Part shown: piece by piece, positions 42,920 through 55,549 of the stretch
Numbering within the stretch: the stretch's first letter is position 1
How the letters are laid out: each line of letters begins with the position of its first letter
Origin: Shouchella clausii
GTDB lineage: Bacteria; Bacillota; Bacilli; Bacillales; Bacillaceae_D
Direction: 5' to 3'
NCBI RefSeq assembly: GCF_002250115.1
Contig: NZ_CP019985.1
Span: 4,340,001 to 4,404,000 of the forward strand
Length of the DNA: 64,000 nucleotides
Program-made: the position numbers and the translations under genes
Notes under the pieces: model-generated
Told to the model about the DNA's origin: nothing
Seen by the model: only the letters and a program-made list of their open reading frames with translations
Databases searched by the model: none

Positions 42920-42948
42920 ATCATACCCATAATTGATCAAAATGTCAA
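42920..42948 (-). promoter_or_regulatory. Internal promoter inside the tRNA array
   Basis: Between tRNA-Thr and tRNA-Tyr the minus strand has TTGACA (42943-42948), exactly 17 bp, and TATGAT (42920-42925). Transcription would start about 14 nt before tRNA-Tyr. This gap is the only sizeable AT-rich gap in this part of the array. Confidence 0.75.
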
Positions 42949-42966
42949 TGATTTTTTGATAAGTGA

Positions 42967-43039
42967 TGCCGGCCAGAGGACTTGAACCCCCAACCTACTG
43001 ATTACGATTCAGTTGCTCTACCAATTGAGCTAGACCGGC
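42967..43039 (-). tRNA. tRNA-Thr (CGT)
   Basis: Anticodon loop ATCGTAA gives CGT; acceptor GCCGGTC/GGCCGGC, discriminator A; no encoded CCA. Confidence 0.93.
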
Positions 43040-43055
43040 CCAAATCGCATGATGG

Positions 43056-43128
<73 letters not shown>

Positions 43129-43147
43129 ATTCCTTTTAATTAAATGG

Positions 43148-43221
43148 CGGTCCGGACGGGACTCGAACCCGCGACCTCCTGCGTGACAGGCAGGCATTCT
43201 AACCAACTGAACTACCGGACC
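43148..43221 (-). tRNA. tRNA-Asp (GTC)
   Basis: Anticodon GTC; acceptor GGTCCGG/CCGGACC, discriminator G; CCA encoded. Confidence 0.95.
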
Positions 43222-43243
43222 ATTTTCTTGTTTTTTGTATTGG

Positions 43244-43304
<61 letters not shown>

Positions 43305-43317
<13 letters not shown>

Positions 43318-43573
43318 CTGTTAGGAATAATGGAATTTTGCTTTGCTATTGGTTGAAAGAGTTTGACTGTCTCTTCCTCTACTTGCTTATTCGGGGAAGG
43401 TTTTTGCGTCGAGACAACTCACTTCGTTCGTTGCTCCACCCTGCGTCGTTAGGAATAAATAAGATCTTGCTTTGCTATTGATTGAGAGAGCACGGCTGTC
43501 TCTTCCTCTTCTAGCTTTTTCGGGATGTTTGGTGCGTCGAGACAACTCGCTGCGCTCGTTGCTCCACCCTGCG
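43305..43573 (-). repeat. Two tandem copies of a 128-bp unit in the fMet-Val spacer
   Basis: The motif GCTCCACCCTGCG (CCCCGCG in the real tRNA) occurs at 43305, 43433 and 43561, exactly 128 bp apart. Other parts repeat in phase: TTAGGAATAA at 43321 and 43449, TGCTTTGCTATTG-like blocks, and GCGTCGAGACAACTC before each junction. Each unit therefore starts with a copy of the 5' end of tRNA-fMet, suggesting tandem duplication with loss of the tRNA body. No gene is encoded here. Confidence 0.85.
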
Positions 43574-43621
43574 TCGCTAGAACAAATGTAGGATTACGTT
43601 ACTCTAATTTGATTGCGATGG

Positions 43622-43694
43622 TGGAGGATGACGGGCTCGAACCGCCGACCCTCTGCTTGTAAGGCAGATGCTCTCCCAGCTGAGCTAATCCTCC
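43622..43694 (-). tRNA. tRNA-Val (TAC)
   Basis: Anticodon loop CTTACAA gives TAC; acceptor GGAGGAT/ATCCTCC, discriminator A; CCA encoded. Confidence 0.95.
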
Positions 43695-43714
43695 ATCATT
43701 TCCTAAATTGATGG

Positions 43715-43786
43715 TGACCCGTACGGGATTCGAACCCGTGTTACCGCCGTGAAAGGGCGGTGTCTTAACCGCTTGACCAACGGGCC
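43715..43786 (-). tRNA. tRNA-Glu (TTC)
   Basis: Anticodon loop CTTTCAC gives TTC; acceptor GGCCCGT/ACGGGTC, discriminator A; CCA encoded. Confidence 0.95.
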
Positions 43787-43798
43787 TTTTATGTATGG

Positions 43799-43889
43799 CG
43801 GAGAGCGAGGGATTCGAACCCTCGAGACGGTTTTACACCGCCTACACGATTTCCAATCGTGCTCCTTCGGCCAACTCGGACAGCTCTCC
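43799..43889 (-). tRNA. tRNA-Ser (GGA)
   Basis: Class II tRNA, anticodon loop TTGGAAA gives GGA; acceptor GGAGAGC/GCTCTCC, discriminator G; CCA encoded. Confidence 0.95.
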
Positions 43890-43895
43890 TAATGG

Positions 43896-43967
43896 CTCCA
43901 CAGGCAGGATTCGAACCTGCGACCGATCGGTTAACAGCCGATAGCTCTACCACTGAGCTACTGTGGA
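43896..43967 (-). tRNA. tRNA-Asn (GTT)
   Basis: Anticodon loop CTGTTAA gives GTT; acceptor TCCACAG/CTGTGGA, discriminator G; CCA encoded. First tRNA after 5S rRNA, as in trnD of B. subtilis. Confidence 0.95.
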
Positions 43968-43978
43968 ACGATATGTAA

Positions 43979-44095
43979 GCCCGGCAACGTCCTACTCTCG
44001 CAGGAGGAAGCCTCCAACTACCATCGGCGCAAAAGAGCTTAACGGCCGTGTTCGGCATGGGAACGGGTGTGACCTCTTTGCCATTGTCACCGGAC
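43979..44095 (-). rRNA. rrf: 5S ribosomal RNA
   Basis: Typical 5S sequence on the minus strand, including the conserved CACACCCGTTCCCATGCCG and GAGAGTAGGACG segments. Ends are set by pairing of the terminal helix and are accurate to a few bases. Confidence 0.92.
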
Positions 44096-44100
44096 CTCGC

Positions 44101-44225
44101 TTGACTTCAGATAAGCGGCGAATCTCTTCGTCTTGTTCGTGATTCTTCTTCAGTCACGTACGTTTGTACGCTCCTTCAGTCGAACACTTCCAATTCTCGA
44201 CCTTCTTGCTTCTCTTTGTCAATCG
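44101..44225 (-). repeat. 125-bp spacer repeat, copy A
   Basis: Starts TTGACTTCAGATAAGCGGCG and recurs at 44346-44470 with two mismatches in 125 positions. It lies in the 23S-5S spacer and contains a GTAC-rich hairpin (CACGTACGTTTGTACG). Confidence 0.9.
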
Positions 44226-44227
44226 TT

Positions 44228-44345
44228 TAAGCTTCGGATTTCTTCGTCCAGTTCGTGTCTCTCAGTCGGTCACGTACGTTTGGGTACGCTCCCTTCTTCG
44301 AGCACTCCTGTCCTCGAACTCCTCGCTTCTCTTCGTAGTTCTTTT
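44228..44345 (-). repeat. Diverged member of the spacer repeat family
   Basis: Between copies A and B lies a third, diverged unit that keeps landmarks in order: CTTCGTCCAGTTCGTG, GGTCACGTACGTTTGGGTACG, TCGAGCACT, and CTCGCTTCTCTTCG. Confidence 0.7.
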
Positions 44346-44470
44346 TTGACTTCAGATAAGCGGCGAATCTCTTCGTCTTGTTCGTGATTCTTCTTCAGTC
44401 ACGTACATTTGTACGCTCCTTCAGTCGAACACTTCCAATCCTCGACCTTCTTGCTTCTCTTTGTCAATCG
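44346..44470 (-). repeat. 125-bp spacer repeat, copy B
   Basis: Near-identical to copy A, 245 bp away; the changes are G to A in CGTACATTT and T to C in CAATCCTCG. Confidence 0.9.
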
Positions 44471-44583
44471 CTTTGCTTCAGAGGCGGCGAATGACTTCGT
44501 CTGCACTGAAGCGTAAGGATGAAAAGAATCGGTGATTCTTTCAAAACTAAATCCGAAATAGACTCAACTGTCAAGAATGGATA

Positions 44584-47518
<2,935 letters not shown>

Positions 47519-47525
47519 TTTTTCA

Positions 47526-47770
47526 CTTCAGATCACCGTCGCATCTCTTCGTCCATTACGTTCTTCTCACTCAGTCACGTACCCTCGTACGCTCCTTCGC
47601 TCGAAAACGTATGTCCTCGACCTGCTTGGTTCTCTTTGTGAAATACATTTGCTTCAGATAACCGTCGCATCTCTTCGTCTGGTTCATGCTTCTCAGTCGG
47701 TCACGTAGGCAACTACGCTCCCTCCTTCGAACATTTCCCATCCTCGACTTGCTTGGTTCTCTTCGCAAAA
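47526..47770 (-). repeat. Two diverged spacer-repeat units in the 16S-23S spacer
   Basis: Units beginning CTTCAGATCACCGTCGCATC (47526) and CTTCAGATAACCGTCGCATC (47652) are 126 bp apart and share landmarks with the 23S-5S spacer repeats: TCACGTA, ACGCTCC, CCTCGAC, TTGGTTCTCTT. The 16S-23S spacer has no tRNA-Ile or tRNA-Ala. Confidence 0.75.
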
Positions 47771-47971
47771 ATAAAAAAATACATAAAAAGGTATGCATTG
47801 AATTCTTGACGTCTCGTTCAAACAGTTTTACAACCGATGAACAAAGATCAATTTGAGTTATTTCTGGATTTAGTTTTCAAAGAACCTGAGAGTTTTGAGT
47901 CCTCTCAAAACTGAACAACAGCACAAGCGTCAAACAACGTAAGTTGTTTGTCGACTAGAGTAAAAACTCCA

Positions 47972-49524
<1,553 letters not shown>

Positions 49525-49707
49525 AAGTTTACTTACACACGGATGTGTTGGCTTCGGTGTTGCGACAGGACGTCGCGACCTTAACCGAAGATCCTTAGCT
49601 TCATGCACAACCGAAGTTGTGGCTCACTATCATTGACGAGATACCTTGTATCTCTTTTACGCTTGGCTTTTGTTCAGTTTTCAAAGGACTCGGTTGCGAC
49701 TTCATGA

Positions 49708-49807
49708 TCTTAACATAGCGAAGACCATTCAGTCAATTTGTTTTTCAATGAATCGCCAGTTCGTTGGCGACATGAAATAATATATCACGGCTATAAAAAT
49801 CGGTCAA
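49708..49807 (-). promoter_or_regulatory. Tandem rRNA promoters P1 and P2
   Basis: P1: TTGACC (49802-49807), 17 bp, TATATT (49779-49784). P2: TTGACT (49731-49736), 17 bp, TTAAGA (49708-49713). They lie 280 and 200 bp before 16S, the usual tandem arrangement of Bacillus rrn operons. The leader between 49525 and 49700 has no gene. Confidence 0.8.
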
Positions 49808-49953
49808 CACTTTTTTTCGTTTTTTTTTTGGAAATGATCTCCTTCTGTTTATAGAAGCGCTTTAACGGAATCGGTTAACCTATGTTATACTATACTCGAT
49901 TCGATTTATTGAATGTAAGTTGCTATTTCAGATAAACACCAGGAGGGCAAGCA

Positions 49954-50319
49954 ATGAAGCTAAAGTATACAAACAAAATCAACAAAATACGCACATTCGC
50001 ACTAAGCTTAGTGTTTGTCGGGATCCTCATTATGTACGTCGGCATCTTCTTTAAAGAGCATCCAGTCATTATGGTCATCGCTATGATACTCGGTTTTCTA
50101 GCCGTTATCGCTAGTACAGTTGTCTATTTTTTTATTGGCCTTCTTTCGACGCGAGCGGTTCCTGTCATATGCCCGTCATGCGAAAAGCAAACAAAAGTAC
50201 TCGGCCGTGTCGATGCGTGCATGCATTGCGATCAGCCACTAACGATGGACCGTTCACTTGAAGGGAAGGAATTTGACGAAGCTTACAATTCTCGTGCTTC
50301 CAAAAAGTCACAAACATAA
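49954..50319 (+). CDS. ygzB: YgzB-like membrane protein with zinc ribbon
   Basis: A 121-residue protein of the UPF0295 family. Two membrane segments (about 15-35 and 42-68) are followed by a cytosolic CPSC...CMHC zinc-ribbon pair. AGGAGG lies 9 bp upstream of the ATG. It is divergent from the rRNA operon and convergent with perR, the same position as ygzB in B. subtilis. Function unknown. Confidence 0.9.
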   Translation: MKLKYTNKINKIRTFALSLVFVGILIMYVGIFFKEHPVIMVIAMILGFLAVIASTVVYFFIGLLSTRAVPVICPSCEKQTKVLGRVDACMHCDQPLTMDRSLEGKEFDEAYNSRASKKSQT

Positions 50320-50328
50320 TAAAGGTAC

Positions 50329-50377
50329 GGAAAGGAAAAGAGGAAAGAGCGCTGGCTATTTCCTCTTTTTTCTTTCC
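50329..50377. terminator. Bidirectional terminator between ygzB and perR
   Basis: GGAAAGGAAAAGAGGAAA pairs with TTTCCTCTTTTTTCTTTCC around a 12-base loop, serving two convergent genes. Confidence 0.8.
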
Positions 50378-50389
50378 TATCAGGTGCCC

Positions 50390-50821
50390 TTAACGCGCTT
50401 TTTTGCAATCTGGGCATACGCCGTAAATTTCCATGCGATGATTGTCAACTTCAAAACCTGTCACATGCTCTGCAAGGGTTTCCACTTCATCTAGTCCAGG
50501 ATAATGGAAGTCAACAATTTTACCGCATTGCGTGCAAATGACATGGTAATGGTTGCTTGTCACGCAATCAAAACGGCTTGAAGCGTCGCCATACGATAAC
50601 TCTTTTACAATGCCAACTTCCTTAAAAACACGCAGATTGTTATATACAGTCGCTACGCTCATATTCGGGAAGCGCCCTTCTAATGCTTTATAAATTTCAT
50701 CCGCTGTAGGGTGTGTCATTGATTCATACAAAAACTCCAAAATCGCGTGGCGCTGCGGTGTCATACGCACTCGTGTGCTTTTAAGCGCATCAATTGCTTC
50801 CGATAAGCCTCGATTAGCCAT
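50390..50821 (-). CDS. perR: Peroxide-sensing repressor PerR (Fur family)
   Basis: A 143-residue Fur-family regulator whose key residues fall on the same numbers as B. subtilis PerR: regulatory metal ligands His37, Asp85, His91, His93, Asp104 and the structural zinc site Cys96, Cys99, Cys136, Cys139. Asp104 is the residue that separates PerR from Fur. His37 and His91 are the residues oxidised by peroxide when iron is bound. It represses oxidative-stress genes and itself; a near-perfect Per box overlaps its promoter. Located beside bcp and gsaB as in B. subtilis. Confidence 0.95.
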   Translation of the reverse strand: MANRGLSEAIDALKSTRVRMTPQRHAILEFLYESMTHPTADEIYKALEGRFPNMSVATVYNNLRVFKEVGIVKELSYGDASSRFDCVTSNHYHVICTQCGKIVDFHYPGLDEVETLAEHVTGFEVDNHRMEIYGVCPDCKKAR

Positions 50822-50856
50822 ACTATGCGCCTCTCTTTCGGAAAACTATTCTTTCT

Positions 50857-50893
50857 TTATATTAATTATAAGTTGTAACTTGGCTTTAAGCAA
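50857..50893 (-). promoter_or_regulatory. perR promoter with Per box
   Basis: Minus strand TTGCTT (50888-50893), 17 bp, TATAAT (50865-50870). TTATATTAATTATAA (50857-50871) overlaps the -10 and matches the Per box TTATAATNATTATAA with one mismatch, so autoregulation is expected. Confidence 0.8.
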
Positions 50894-50926
50894 GAGCAGG
50901 CAAAAATTTGCTGTTTAGATGCAAAA

Positions 50927-50950
50927 GAACCACCCTATATGGGCGGTTCT
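50927..50950 (-). terminator. Terminator of the YaaQ-like gene
   Basis: GAACC-CC pairs with GG-GGTTC; on the minus strand the stem runs into TTTTGC. Confidence 0.65.
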
Positions 50951-51022
50951 CAGACTAGAGGCAAACATCAAGCATCTGCTCATTCTATTCAGATTGCACT
51001 CTTCGCCTGACAAGCGTTTTCG
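50951..51022. repeat. Dispersed intergenic element, copy after a terminator
   Basis: Starts CAGACTAGAGGC right after the terminator and contains TTCTATTC...GCACTCTTCGCCTGACAAGC. The element at 55421-55533 has the same start, the same TTCTATTC and the same CTGACAAGCGTTTTC end, in the same order. Confidence 0.55.
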
Positions 51023-51029
51023 GTCGTGT

Positions 51030-51326
51030 TCATGTTTGCACGAACAACGGCGTTGCGTTTGCAGCTGGAACTAGAAAAGAGGTGTAACGATGTGTCTTTT
51101 TATCTTTTCGCTGCCGCTTTGATTCTACATTTAAGCATGCATTTTTTAGAGCAGCTTGAAGCTGTTCCAAGTCCGATTCATGAACGCCAAACAAAAACGT
51201 GGTGCTTCCCTTTCTTAAAAAGCCGCCTGAACTAGAAAGTTCGGTCATCCGATACCCTTGTTTGCGCAAATCTTTTTCCACATCATCAGCGTAAAAATCA
51301 TCAATAATGCATACTAACAGCTTCAT
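51030..51326 (-). CDS. YaaQ/DarA-like (PII-fold) protein
   Basis: A 98-residue protein with the YaaQ/DarA pattern: MKLLVCIIDDFYADDVEKDL, GYRMTELSSSGGFLRKGSTT, FLFGV, and a C-terminal strand. DarA-type proteins bind cyclic di-AMP through a PII-like trimer. Because the main yaaQ gene lies elsewhere in Bacillus genomes (near holB), this is probably a paralogue. Located between perR and a dehydrogenase gene, where B. subtilis has no such gene that I recall. The cyclic di-AMP site is not verifiable by eye. Confidence 0.78.
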   Translation of the reverse strand: MKLLVCIIDDFYADDVEKDLRKQGYRMTELSSSGGFLRKGSTTFLFGVHESDLEQLQAALKNACLNVESKRQRKDKKTHRYTSFLVPAANATPLFVQT

Positions 51327-51343
51327 CGTTATGATCCCTCCCT

Positions 51344-52309
51344 TTAGTATCCTTTTTCAAAACAAACAACATTTTTAAGGTCCTCGTTGTTTATAAAGGC
51401 TTTTAAGTTTTCCATAAAAATAACAAGAGCCCTTTTCATGTAATGGGATGTTGCTGCCGAAACATGAGGGGTCATCGTCACTGCTTCATCGTCCCACAAA
51501 GGTGAATCAATGGGGAGCGGCTCTTCTGCAAAAACATCCAGATAAGCGTGTTCGATTTGTTTTAATTTTAATGCATCAAGTAAATCCGTTTCAACTACCG
51601 ATTTCCCTCTACCCAAATTAATAAATACCGTGCGCCCCTTAAGTTGCTTAAACGCCTCTTTATTCAAAATACCATGCGTCTGTTCTGTATAAGGAAGAAT
51701 GTTGATCAGAACATCTGCCTTCCTTAATGCTTTATGCCACTCTTCCATGGAAAACGTCTGCTCAAAATGTTTTTGCGGACGGCCGTCTGTATTAACGCCG
51801 ATTGTTTGCATGCCAAACACGCTTGCCCGTTCAGCTGTTTTTGAAGCGATGGCGCCTGTGCCAAGAAAAACGGCTGTCATCCCTGTAAGTTCTTTCGGCT
51901 TGATGCTTTTATCCCATTGTTTGTTTTGTTGCAACGCCCGATAGCGAGTAGCGTTTTTTACGTAATCAAGCATCGCCCAAATGGCGTGTTCGGACATCGG
52001 CTCAGCATGAATGCCTCTGCTATTGGTCACCAACACGCCTCTATCATGCAAAAGGCGAAGAGGCAACCCTTCAATGCCAGCAGACATGACATGAATCCAC
52101 TTAAGCGAAGGCGCTTTGCTCACAAGCGATTCCGTAATATCGTCGCCAAACGTAACTAGAACATCCGCCGTTTTTAAAATTTGATCGCTAGGAACACCTT
52201 TCTTATCAGGAAAATAAAAGGACGTATTTTCAAAAGAGTGTTTAAGTAGCTCCTGCCTTTCTTCTGTTTGTTTCATAAAGAAAACAACCGATGCTTTCTC
52301 ACCCATCAT
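51344..52309 (-). CDS. D-isomer-specific 2-hydroxyacid dehydrogenase
   Basis: A 321-residue NAD-dependent dehydrogenase. The N-terminal catalytic domain is followed by the nucleotide-binding VFLGTGAIASKTAE, NILPYTEQTHGILN, FINLGRGKSVVETD (catalytic Arg nearby), LDVFAEEPLP (Glu) and MTPHVSA (His). The Arg/Glu/His triad is complete. ATG 52309 follows AAGGA and overlaps the bcp stop by 11 bp, so the genes are coupled. Substrate unknown; glyoxylate/hydroxypyruvate reductase-like. Confidence 0.88.
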   Translation of the reverse strand: MMGEKASVVFFMKQTEERQELLKHSFENTSFYFPDKKGVPSDQILKTADVLVTFGDDITESLVSKAPSLKWIHVMSAGIEGLPLRLLHDRGVLVTNSRGIHAEPMSEHAIWAMLDYVKNATRYRALQQNKQWDKSIKPKELTGMTAVFLGTGAIASKTAERASVFGMQTIGVNTDGRPQKHFEQTFSMEEWHKALRKADVLINILPYTEQTHGILNKEAFKQLKGRTVFINLGRGKSVVETDLLDALKLKQIEHAYLDVFAEEPLPIDSPLWDDEAVTMTPHVSAATSHYMKRALVIFMENLKAFINNEDLKNVVCFEKGY

Positions 52310-52769
52310 TTTGTTCCTTAACAAAAGCGAGTACGTCATCAACATGGTTTTTCACTTTTACATTGCGCCATTCTTTGAGAACCGTAAAGTCTTTGCCAAT
52401 TACAAACGTAGAGCGAACAATGCCCATGTACTCCTTGCCAAAGTTCTTTTTAAGCTGCCAAACTCCGTACGCTTTTGCAGCCTCCAAATCTTCATCTGCT
52501 ACAAGCGGAAAAGGCAGACCATGTTTTTCTGCAAATTTGTCATGTTTGTCTGCCGGATCGGGGCTTACACCTAGTACGATCGCTCCCTCTTTTTTAAAGG
52601 CTTCAGTTTGGTCGCGAAAATCACACGCTTCCGTCGTGCAGCCAGGGGTCATATCTTTCGGGTAAAAATAAAGGACGATGTAAGAGCCTTTGTAATCAGA
52701 CAAACGAATCGTCTTTCCGCCATTTGCTGGCAGTTCAAAATCAGGTGCTTTTTCTCCTTGTCGTACCAT
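52299..52769 (-). CDS. bcp: Thioredoxin-dependent peroxiredoxin (Bcp/YgaF)
   Basis: A 156-residue peroxiredoxin of the Bcp/PrxQ class: peroxidatic Cys44 and resolving Cys49 in PGCTTEACDF, preceded by YFYPKDMTP, and the conserved Arg in IVRSTFVI. It reduces hydroperoxides in the cytosol with thioredoxin. The neighbourhood (perR, gsaB) matches ygaF of B. subtilis. The downstream dehydrogenase starts within its end. Confidence 0.93.
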   Translation of the reverse strand: MVRQGEKAPDFELPANGGKTIRLSDYKGSYIVLYFYPKDMTPGCTTEACDFRDQTEAFKKEGAIVLGVSPDPADKHDKFAEKHGLPFPLVADEDLEAAKAYGVWQLKKNFGKEYMGIVRSTFVIGKDFTVLKEWRNVKVKNHVDDVLAFVKEQNDG

Positions 52770-52872
52770 TCTATTACGCTCCTTTTCGATCAGTTACTCT
52801 CTCTTAAAAGATTAGCGGAATTGGCGAAATTCTTCAATGAAGAGATTTTTCTGTTGGCACATGCCCTTTTCT

Positions 52873-52901
52873 CTGACTTGCTATAGGACATATGCTATGA
52901 T
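52873..52901 (+). promoter_or_regulatory. Probable promoter of the GSA aminotransferase gene
   Basis: CTGACT (52873-52878), 17 bp, TATGAT (52896-52901), 36 bp before the ATG. The -35 element is only 4/6, so this is tentative. Confidence 0.5.
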
Positions 52902-52936
52902 AAGCGGGAGAAGTTTATTAGCAGATGGAGGTCCTT

Positions 52937-54241
52937 ATGAATCGCAAAACATCAGAATCCCTTTACCAGGAAGCTCAACATGTAATTGTAGGTGGTGTAA
53001 ATAGCCCTTCTAGAGCCTACAAAGGAGTGGGCGGCGGCACGCCTGTTTTCATGGAAAGGGGAGAAGGTGCCTATTTTTATGATGTTGACGGCAACCGCTA
53101 TATTGATTATTTAGCGGCATACGGCCCCATTATCACCGGTCACGCCCATCCAGTCATTACAAAAGCTATACAAGACCAGGCCGCCAAAGGCGTTCTTTTC
53201 GGCACGCCAACTCGGCTTGAAAATGAATTTGCACAGGAACTAACAAATGCCATTCCATCCCTTGAAAAAGTACGCTTTGTAAATTCGGGAACTGAAGCGG
53301 TCATGACGACGATTCGCGTCGCAAGAGCGTATACAGGCAAAGAAAAAATCATTAAGTTTGCTGGATGCTACCATGGCCATTCTGATCTCGTTCTCGTAGC
53401 TGCTGGATCAGGCCCTTCTACACTCGGCACTCCAGACTCAGCTGGCGTTACAGCTGCAACGGCAAGTGAAGTCATTACCGTTCCCTTTAATGACATCGCG
53501 GCATTTAAAGAAGCGCTAGCCCATTGGGGAAGCGAAACAGCCGCTGTCCTTGTTGAACCAATCGTTGGCAATTTTGGCATTGTCGAACCTGAGCCAGGCT
53601 TTTTAGAAGCTGTTAATGACCTTGCTCATAGCGCCGGCGCTCTCGTGATCTATGATGAAGTCATTACGGCTTTCCGCTTTATGTATGGAGGCGCTCAAGA
53701 CTACTTGAATGTGAAGCCAGATATGACCGCTCTAGGAAAAATTATTGGCGGCGGATTGCCAATTGGCGCATACGGCGGACGGATGGATATTATGGAGCAA
53801 GTCGCTCCACTTGGACCCGCCTACCAAGCTGGGACAATGGCCGGAAACCCTGCATCCATGAGCGCAGGGATTGCTTGCCTCGAAGTCTTGCGAACAGAAG
53901 GCGTATACGAGAAACTCGATGAACTTGGGGCACGCCTTGAAGAAGGCCTTTATTTAGCGGCCGCAAAAGCGAATGTTCCGATTTCAATTAACCGGTTAAA
54001 AGGAGCGCTAACCGTTTATTTCACAGATGAGCCCGTCATTGATTATGAAGGAGCCAAACGTTCTAACGGCGATCAATTTAGCGTCTTTTTCAAAGCGATG
54101 TTAAATGAAGGAATTCACTTGGCACCTTCCAAATACGAAGCTTGGTTTTTAACGATTGCCCATACAAAAAATGACATTGATGAAACAATTGAAGCTGCGT
54201 ACCGTTCATTTAAAACAGTCGCTGCGCATTTCTATAGCTGA
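52937..54241 (+). CDS. gsaB: Glutamate-1-semialdehyde 2,1-aminomutase (GsaB)
   Basis: A 434-residue class-III PLP enzyme. PLP lysine is in [15 protein letters not shown], the Asp of the pyridine nitrogen in [12 protein letters not shown], and the substrate-gating GHAHP and [11 protein letters not shown] segments are present. It converts glutamate-1-semialdehyde to 5-aminolevulinate for haem. ATG 52937 has GGAGG 6 bp upstream. By position this is the second GSA aminotransferase of Bacillus (gsaB, beside perR), not the hemL of the hem operon. Confidence 0.92.
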   Translation: MNRKTSESLYQEAQHVIVGGVNSPSRAYKGVGGGTPVFMERGEGAYFYDVDGNRYIDYLAAYGPIITGHAHPVITKAIQDQAAKGVLFGTPTRLENEFAQELTNAIPSLEKVRFVNSGTEAVMTTIRVARAYTGKEKIIKFAGCYHGHSDLVLVAAGSGPSTLGTPDSAGVTAATASEVITVPFNDIAAFKEALAHWGSETAAVLVEPIVGNFGIVEPEPGFLEAVNDLAHSAGALVIYDEVITAFRFMYGGAQDYLNVKPDMTALGKIIGGGLPIGAYGGRMDIMEQVAPLGPAYQAGTMAGNPASMSAGIACLEVLRTEGVYEKLDELGARLEEGLYLAAAKANVPISINRLKGALTVYFTDEPVIDYEGAKRSNGDQFSVFFKAMLNEGIHLAPSKYEAWFLTIAHTKNDIDETIEAAYRSFKTVAAHFYS

Positions 54242-54322
54242 TACGCGCATGAAACAGCCGCGACTCAAATATACTAGAAAAGCCCAGAACGGAACGCCAT
54301 GTTTTTAAACTGAGAAAGGACA

Positions 54323-55396
54323 ATGCGATACATGAGACTAGGAGCTCGTATCTTGAAAACGGGGCTTGCAGTCGTACTTGCCCTTTATCTGGCCAATTGG
54401 CTCCAATTTAATCCACCGACATTTGCAGCGATTGCTGCCGCTTTCGCGATTCAGCCTTCGCTGTTTCGGACATTGCGGACTTTCAGCCACCAAGTGCAAG
54501 CCAATTTGATTGGCGCTATTATTGGTGTCCTCTTTGTGATGACATTTGGGCATGCGCCTTTCGTAGTTGGTGTTGTAGTAATGCTTTCCATTGCGATCTT
54601 TATTAAATTAAAATTGGAGCCAGCTATTATTCCAACAGCGATTGTGACTGTGATCATCATCATGGAAAGCCCGTCCGATAATTTCCTAGAATTTGCAGCA
54701 CAAAGGTTTATCCTTGTTTTGATAGGCATCCTTGCCGCTTTTCTTGTGAATTTAGCTTTTATACCGCCACGGTATGAGAACAAAGTTTATGACAAACTGT
54801 CTTCCACGACAGACAGCTTGCTCGAGTGGCTAGAACTTGTCGCTCGCCGTGAGGCTGACTCGATTGCTTTGCGTGAAGACATGAAAGCGCAAAAAAACCA
54901 TTTGGATAAAACAAATGACTTGTTTAATTTGTTCAGGGAAGAACGCAATTATTTTCGCTCGAAAACATTTAACCAACGCCGGAAAGTCGTCGTGTTTAGG
55001 CAAATGATTTCTACTAGCGAAAAAGCATACCGTGTCTTGGAAATGCTTGAGCATCGCTCTGAAGACTTTAGCAATCTCCCTGACCGTGTGAAAGGCAGAA
55101 TCGAAGAGCAAATTACATCGTTGACCGATTACCACCGCCGCATTATTTTGCGTTACAACGGGAAGGTTAGCATCAATGCCCCCGAAGATTATGTGAACGA
55201 AATTGAAGAAGGGCAATCGACAATGACGAATCTGTTTGTCACCCTTTACGAAGAAGAAGCGTTTGACTTGGCGCAATGGCACTCTTTCCTGCCGGCAATT
55301 TCAGCCATTATTGAATACCAGCAGGAGTTGGAGCATCTTGACACGCTTGTCGAAAACCACCAAATCCACACAACTGAAGACGATGCAACTACGTAA
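54323..55396 (+). CDS. ygaE: Aromatic acid exporter-family protein YgaE
   Basis: A 357-residue protein with four to five membrane segments in the first 150 residues (FAAIAAAFAIQPSLFRTLRT is the family signature), then a long cytosolic helical domain with coiled-coil character. This is the ArAE/FUSC-related architecture of YgaE. ATG 54323 is close to AAAGGA; ATG 54332 is an alternative. Located between gsaB and ygaD as in B. subtilis. Transport substrate unknown. Confidence 0.87.
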   Translation: MRYMRLGARILKTGLAVVLALYLANWLQFNPPTFAAIAAAFAIQPSLFRTLRTFSHQVQANLIGAIIGVLFVMTFGHAPFVVGVVVMLSIAIFIKLKLEPAIIPTAIVTVIIIMESPSDNFLEFAAQRFILVLIGILAAFLVNLAFIPPRYENKVYDKLSSTTDSLLEWLELVARREADSIALREDMKAQKNHLDKTNDLFNLFREERNYFRSKTFNQRRKVVVFRQMISTSEKAYRVLEMLEHRSEDFSNLPDRVKGRIEEQITSLTDYHRRIILRYNGKVSINAPEDYVNEIEEGQSTMTNLFVTLYEEEAFDLAQWHSFLPAISAIIEYQQELEHLDTLVENHQIHTTEDDATT

Positions 55397-55420
55397 AAAA
55401 CCGCCTAAAAGGCGGTTTTT
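55395..55420. terminator. Bidirectional terminator between ygaE and ygaD
   Basis: AAAAAACCGCC pairs with GGCGGTTTTT around TAAAA. Confidence 0.9.
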
Positions 55421-55533
55421 CAGACTGTAGAAAAACGCTCGCATACTTCGTCGTTTGCCTCGGTCATATGCTCATGAACCCACGTTCTATTCGCATCTTC
55501 CCTCGCCTGCACTCCTCGTCTGACAAGCGTTTT
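55421..55533. repeat. Dispersed intergenic element
   Basis: Begins CAGACTGTAG directly after the terminator and ends CTGACAAGCGTTTTC. It shares GCTCGCATACTTCGTCGTTT with 22531-22550, and its two ends with 50951-51022. All copies are intergenic; two directly follow terminators. Confidence 0.55.
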
Positions 55534-55549
55534 CTATCAGCCTGATCCT

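Noticed and set aside
42194-42936. Open frames reading through the tRNA genes on the plus strand
   Set aside because: They are antisense to tRNA genes with complete cloverleaf features; tRNA clusters often give such spurious frames.
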